NCBI GenBank assembly: GCA_027314025.1
Contig: DAHVCP010000064.1
Coordinates: 1-64,000 of the forward strand
Source of the DNA: Acidobacteriota bacterium
GTDB taxonomy: Bacteria; Acidobacteriota; Terriglobia; Terriglobales; SCQP01
DNA length: 64,000 nt
Direction of reading: 5' to 3'
Shown here: piece after piece, positions 61,272 to 64,000 of the stretch
How the letters are laid out: every line of letters begins with the position of its first letter
Position numbering within the stretch: position 1 is the stretch's first letter
Translations under genes and position numbers: made by a program
Notes under the pieces: generated by a model
Told to the model about the DNA's origin: nothing
What the model saw: only the letters and a program-made list of their open reading frames with translations
Databases searched by the model: none

Positions 61272-61531
61272 AGGCGGTTGTACCCCCCTTGGTGCAAGCC
61301 GCACGCCAAACCTCGGCGTCCTCCGCGACCGCCGCTGGGGACTCTGAAATGCAAGGGGTTACGGGGCAGGGACAGGTCGGAGGCGCGGCCGATTGCGCAT
61401 TTTCCCCCGCCCCGCTCTGCCGTGCCGGACGTAAAGAAATCACCCATCCTGTCCCCCGGGACAGCGGGCGGCTACAATTTGGTGTGCCTTCCGGCCCTGC
61501 GGATCCCACTCCCTCCGACCCATTTCTGGCC
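61272..61531. other. Divergent region between PilV-like and amidohydrolase genes
   Basis: About 260 bp holding promoters for both genes presumably. No clear -10/-35 pair was recognised; the sequence contains a run of six C around 61280 and no repeat copy. Confidence 0.3.
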
Positions 61532-62566
61532 ATGGTCAGCGCCACCGCGCGCGTGGCTCTGCCCTTATCCGATTACGACCCCCAGCCTTGCCTGCGCGCT
61601 CCGGCGCACGCCGTGCTCCGGCCCGCCGTGCCCGCCATTGACGCCCACTGCCATGTGGACTCCCAGCCGCTCGACGAGGTAGCCCGAATCATGGATGCGG
61701 CGGGAATCGAAACCATGGTCAACATTTCCCTGGCCAAGGACCGGGAACTGGACGCCGTCTTGGCCCGCCATCGCACCGCTCCGCGGGGCCGCTTCGTGTT
61801 GTTCGTGCTGGCCGATTGGGACGGCTGGGCCCAGGGCCGCGGCATCGCCCCCATGGTGGAGATGCTGGAGCGCCGCGTCGCGCAAGGCGCCCGCGGCCTG
61901 AAAGTCTGGAAAGACCTGGGCCTGCGCGCCCGCGACGCCGGCGGCCGGCTGCTGCGCGCCGACGATGAGCGTTTCGCGCCGCTGTTCGCCAAAGCCGCCG
62001 AACTGGGCATCCCGGTCATGCTGCATCTCGGCGATCCCGCGGCGTTCTTCACCCCCGTGGACGCGCGCAACGAACGCTATGAAGAACTCGCCGCCCATCC
62101 CGACTGGAGCTTTTACGGGCCGCAATATCCGGCCTGGGAGGAAATCCTTGAACAGCAGGCCCGCCTGATCGCCCGCCATCCCGAAACCCGTTTCATCGGC
62201 GCCCACATGGGCGGCGCGGCGGAGGACCTGGCCCGCGTCAGCGCCTGGCTGGACCGCTTTCCCAACTTCGCCGTGGACATCTCCGCCCGCGCGGCGGAAT
62301 TGGGCCGCCAGCCGCGCGCCGCCCGCGCCCTCTTTCTGCGCCACCCCGAGCGCATCTTGTTTGGCAGCGACTTGCTGCCCAGCACGGAGATGTACCGCCT
62401 CTATTACCGCTTCCTGCAAACCGAGGACGAATATTTCCCGTACCCCACCCATGGCAGCGGGCAAGGACGGTGGCGCATTTATGGCTTGGGCTTGCCGCCA
62501 AACGTGCTGGAGCGGATCTATGCCGCCAACGTCCGCGAATGGATTCCGGCCTTACGCGGCGGCTAG
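61532..62566 (+). CDS. Amidohydrolase family protein (TIM-barrel metal hydrolase)
   Basis: 344 residues. Amidohydrolase-2/ACMSD-type fold: IDAHCHVDSQP (metal-binding HxH), LKVWKDLGLR, VMLHLGDPAAFFTP, FIGAHMGGAAEDL and FGSDLLPS (catalytic Asp) are the expected metal and active-site motifs. It could be a decarboxylase or hydrolase; substrate not predictable. The start at 61532 begins just before the conserved barrel; an in-frame extension upstream to 61289 overlaps the divergent pilin gene. Its TAG stop is shared in CTAG with the convergent membrane-protein gene. Confidence 0.85.
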   Translation: MVSATARVALPLSDYDPQPCLRAPAHAVLRPAVPAIDAHCHVDSQPLDEVARIMDAAGIETMVNISLAKDRELDAVLARHRTAPRGRFVLFVLADWDGWAQGRGIAPMVEMLERRVAQGARGLKVWKDLGLRARDAGGRLLRADDERFAPLFAKAAELGIPVMLHLGDPAAFFTPVDARNERYEELAAHPDWSFYGPQYPAWEEILEQQARLIARHPETRFIGAHMGGAAEDLARVSAWLDRFPNFAVDISARAAELGRQPRAARALFLRHPERILFGSDLLPSTEMYRLYYRFLQTEDEYFPYPTHGSGQGRWRIYGLGLPPNVLERIYAANVREWIPALRGG

Positions 62567-63171
62567 GCGGCCGGCGATTCGCGGCTCATCAGCAGCACCG
62601 CGCCCAGCCATGCCACCAGCAGCATCGCCAGCGGTATCGTCAGCTGCGCCCAATGGGTCGGCGGGCTGAGGCTGGGTGGCAGTCCCGGCAAGGCGCTGCC
62701 GCTGATGCGCGCGACCGCCGCGGCCAAGCCGTAATACCCCGCCACCACGCCCGGGATCAACAGCACCAGGCCCAGGGCGGTCCGCGCGGCGCTGTGCCGC
62801 CACGCCGCCCAGGCGCCGCCCAGCACCGCCGCCGGAATCAGATAGCCGCCCCCGGGCAGCACCAGCATCGTTCCGCCGATCAGCAGAAGCAGCCCGACCA
62901 ACGGCTGCTTGTCCAATATCAACGAACCCGCCAGCGCCACCAGCGCCAGCAAGGGAATCAACACCTGGTAATAGGCGGACGCCGGCAAGCCCAGCACCGT
63001 CGCATAGGGACCGAAACCGGACCGCAGCGCCCCCTCCAGCACGGTCAACACCGCGCCCAACACCGCCGCCACCAGCGTCAGGCGCAGCAACCAGTCGCGC
63101 CGCGGCGGCCGGGCCGGCGCCGCCGCTGGCGCGGCGGCCGGGGTGGCTCCGGACGAAGGGGTCGCAGACAC
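62563..63171 (-). CDS. Small polytopic membrane protein of unknown function
   Basis: 202 residues. Five to six hydrophobic helices (for example LTLVAAVLGAVLTVLEG, VLIPLLALVALAGSLIL, LLLLIGGTMLVLPGGGYLI, ALGLVLLIPGVVAGYYGLAA and IPLAMLLVAWLGAVLLM). The first ~28 residues are Ala/Pro-rich and basic, likely cytoplasmic. No known family. Its stop overlaps that of the convergent amidohydrolase gene in CTAG. Confidence 0.75.
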   Translation of the reverse strand: MSATPSSGATPAAAPAAAPARPPRRDWLLRLTLVAAVLGAVLTVLEGALRSGFGPYATVLGLPASAYYQVLIPLLALVALAGSLILDKQPLVGLLLLIGGTMLVLPGGGYLIPAAVLGGAWAAWRHSAARTALGLVLLIPGVVAGYYGLAAAVARISGSALPGLPPSLSPPTHWAQLTIPLAMLLVAWLGAVLLMSRESPAA

Positions 63172-63218
63172 GCTGCGATTGTATCAGGCGCCGCCCGCGT
63201 GGTTGCGCGTCCGCCGCG

Positions 63219-63512
63219 CTACTGCCGCGACAGGCGGTCCACCACGTGAATCAGCGCGTCCAGCCGGCGGTCGGTATGGGCCTGCGCTTCCGCCAGCGCG
63301 TCCATGCGCTCCACCAGACGCAGCTCCGCCTGCGCTAGCCGCCCTACCAGATCGGTCACCCCGGCCACCTGTGCGCCCAAATCGGCCACCTGCACGCTCA
63401 AATCGGCCACTGAGGACTCGATGCGCGTCAGCCGTTCGTCATGCTGGCCGGAGACCGCCTCCAGTCGCGCCAGTGCGTCCAGAATGAACTGAATCGTGCG
63501 CTCGACATCCAT
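63219..63512 (-). CDS. Short coiled-coil protein
   Basis: 97 residues, not recognised. Almost entirely a single predicted coiled coil: long runs of heptad-spaced Leu/Val/Ile with Asp, Glu, Arg and Gln (RIESSVADLSVQVADLGAQV and LAQAELRLVERMDALAE). No signal peptide or membrane segment. It begins with DVERTIQFIL. The gene sits between the small membrane protein and the ADOP permease; it may act as an oligomerisation or scaffold element. Confidence 0.7.
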   Translation of the reverse strand: MDVERTIQFILDALARLEAVSGQHDERLTRIESSVADLSVQVADLGAQVAGVTDLVGRLAQAELRLVERMDALAEAQAHTDRRLDALIHVVDRLSRQ

Positions 63513-63538
63513 GGCGTCATTATAGGCGCGACCGCTCG

Positions 63539-64000
63539 CTACTCCGCGCGCAGCGCCTCCGCCGGATCCACCCGCGCCGCCCGGCGGGCCGGGACCACGC
63601 TGGCTGCCGCCGCCGTCGCGCCCAGGGTGACGATGATGGCCGCGTAGGTGACCGGGTCCATGGGCCGCACGCCAAACAACACCGCCGTCAGCAGCCGCGA
63701 CGCCGCCCAGGCCAGCACCAGTCCCAATGTCAGCCCCCCCGCCGCCAGCCCCAACCCCTGCCGCAACACCATCCCCACCACCGCCCGCGGCTCCTGCCCC
63801 AGCGCCAGCCGGATGCCCAGTTCTCGCCGCCGTTGGCTGACCGCATAGGCCAGCACCCCATACAGCCCCACCGCGCCCAGCAGCAGCGCCATCGCGCCGG
63901 CAATGGCCAGCATCACCAGCGTGAACGAAGTCCGCGCCAGCGACTGCCGGTAGAAGTGGTCCATGGTATGCGGCGAAATCAGCGGGAGGTTGGGATCGGT
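63539..64000 (-). CDS. ADOP/MacB-type ABC transporter permease, C-terminal part (cut by window edge)
   Basis: The last ~153 residues of a larger protein; the frame stays open to position 64000, so the start lies beyond the edge. The sequence DPNLPLISPHTM before the first Met, the hydrophobic segments MLAIAGAMALLLGAVGLYGVL and AGGLTLGLVLAWAASRLL, the cytoplasmic RRRELGIRLALGQEP and the ending VPARRAARVDPAEALR are characteristic of FtsX-like permeases, notably the duplicated ADOP family of Acidobacteriota. Export role inferred; substrate unknown. Confidence 0.88.
   Translation of the reverse strand, partial: TDPNLPLISPHTMDHFYRQSLARTSFTLVMLAIAGAMALLLGAVGLYGVLAYAVSQRRRELGIRLALGQEPRAVVGMVLRQGLGLAAGGLTLGLVLAWAASRLLTAVLFGVRPMDPVTYAAIIVTLGATAAAASVVPARRAARVDPAEALRAE

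Overview
The window is GC-rich (about two thirds G+C by eye) and gene-dense, and reads as a piece of a Gram-negative chromosome, most likely Acidobacteriota. Outer-membrane genes (lpxC, the ADP-heptose/heptosyltransferase genes, the flagellar L- and P-rings) show two membranes. Three traits common in Acidobacteriota point to that phylum: a large Oar-like TonB-dependent receptor with an N-terminal carboxypeptidase-regulatory domain, a 1,076-residue secreted sortilin/BNR-repeat protein, and the tail of an ADOP-type (MacB-like) permease at the right edge. This is inferred from protein families; no 16S gene is present.

Layout. 154-5058: a secreted S10 serine carboxypeptidase and the BNR-repeat protein. 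5417-9226: the rpmH-rnpA-yidD-yidC-jag cluster plus a small unknown gene, read away from dnaA (9227-10597, opposite strand), i.e. the classic replication-origin neighbourhood, although dnaN is absent. 10594-29610: a flagellar block almost entirely on the minus strand. In transcription order it is flgF-flgG-flgA-flgH-flgI-flgJ-flgM-(small ORF)-flgN-flgK-flgL, then two TPR glycosyltransferases with a divergent TPR methyltransferase, then fliC-fliD-fliS-(small ORF)-flbD-motA-motB. Two good sigma-28 (FliA) promoter matches lie upstream of flgM and fliC, as expected for late flagellar genes. The glycosyltransferases directly upstream of the flagellin gene suggest a filament-glycosylation locus.

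29730-40085: a mini-HDOD protein, der, yebC, the TonB-dependent receptor with a clear intrinsic terminator, a DnaC-like ATPase, an AlkA-type glycosylase, a NagB-like deaminase and an HMG-CoA lyase. 40138-47514: a membrane hydrolase, mscL, then 3-hydroxyacyl-CoA dehydrogenase and split methylmalonyl-CoA mutase (acyl-CoA/propionate metabolism), an RlmI-like methyltransferase and glutamate dehydrogenase. 47580-57137: envelope genes (lpxC; gmhB-rfaE1-rfaE2-waaC with a methyltransferase; murJ) interspersed with dtd, an SDR and a QueD-like protein. 58227-61271: minor pilins of the PilX/PilW/PilV type. 61532-64000: an amidohydrolase, a small membrane protein, a coiled-coil protein and the cut-off ADOP permease.

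Outside genes the most striking features are two families of short GC-rich intergenic repeats, one of which folds into a hairpin whose arms co-vary between copies, and an rnpA gene that has no ATG, GTG or TTG start downstream of the rpmH promoter. No tRNA, rRNA, CRISPR array, insertion sequence or prophage was recognised.
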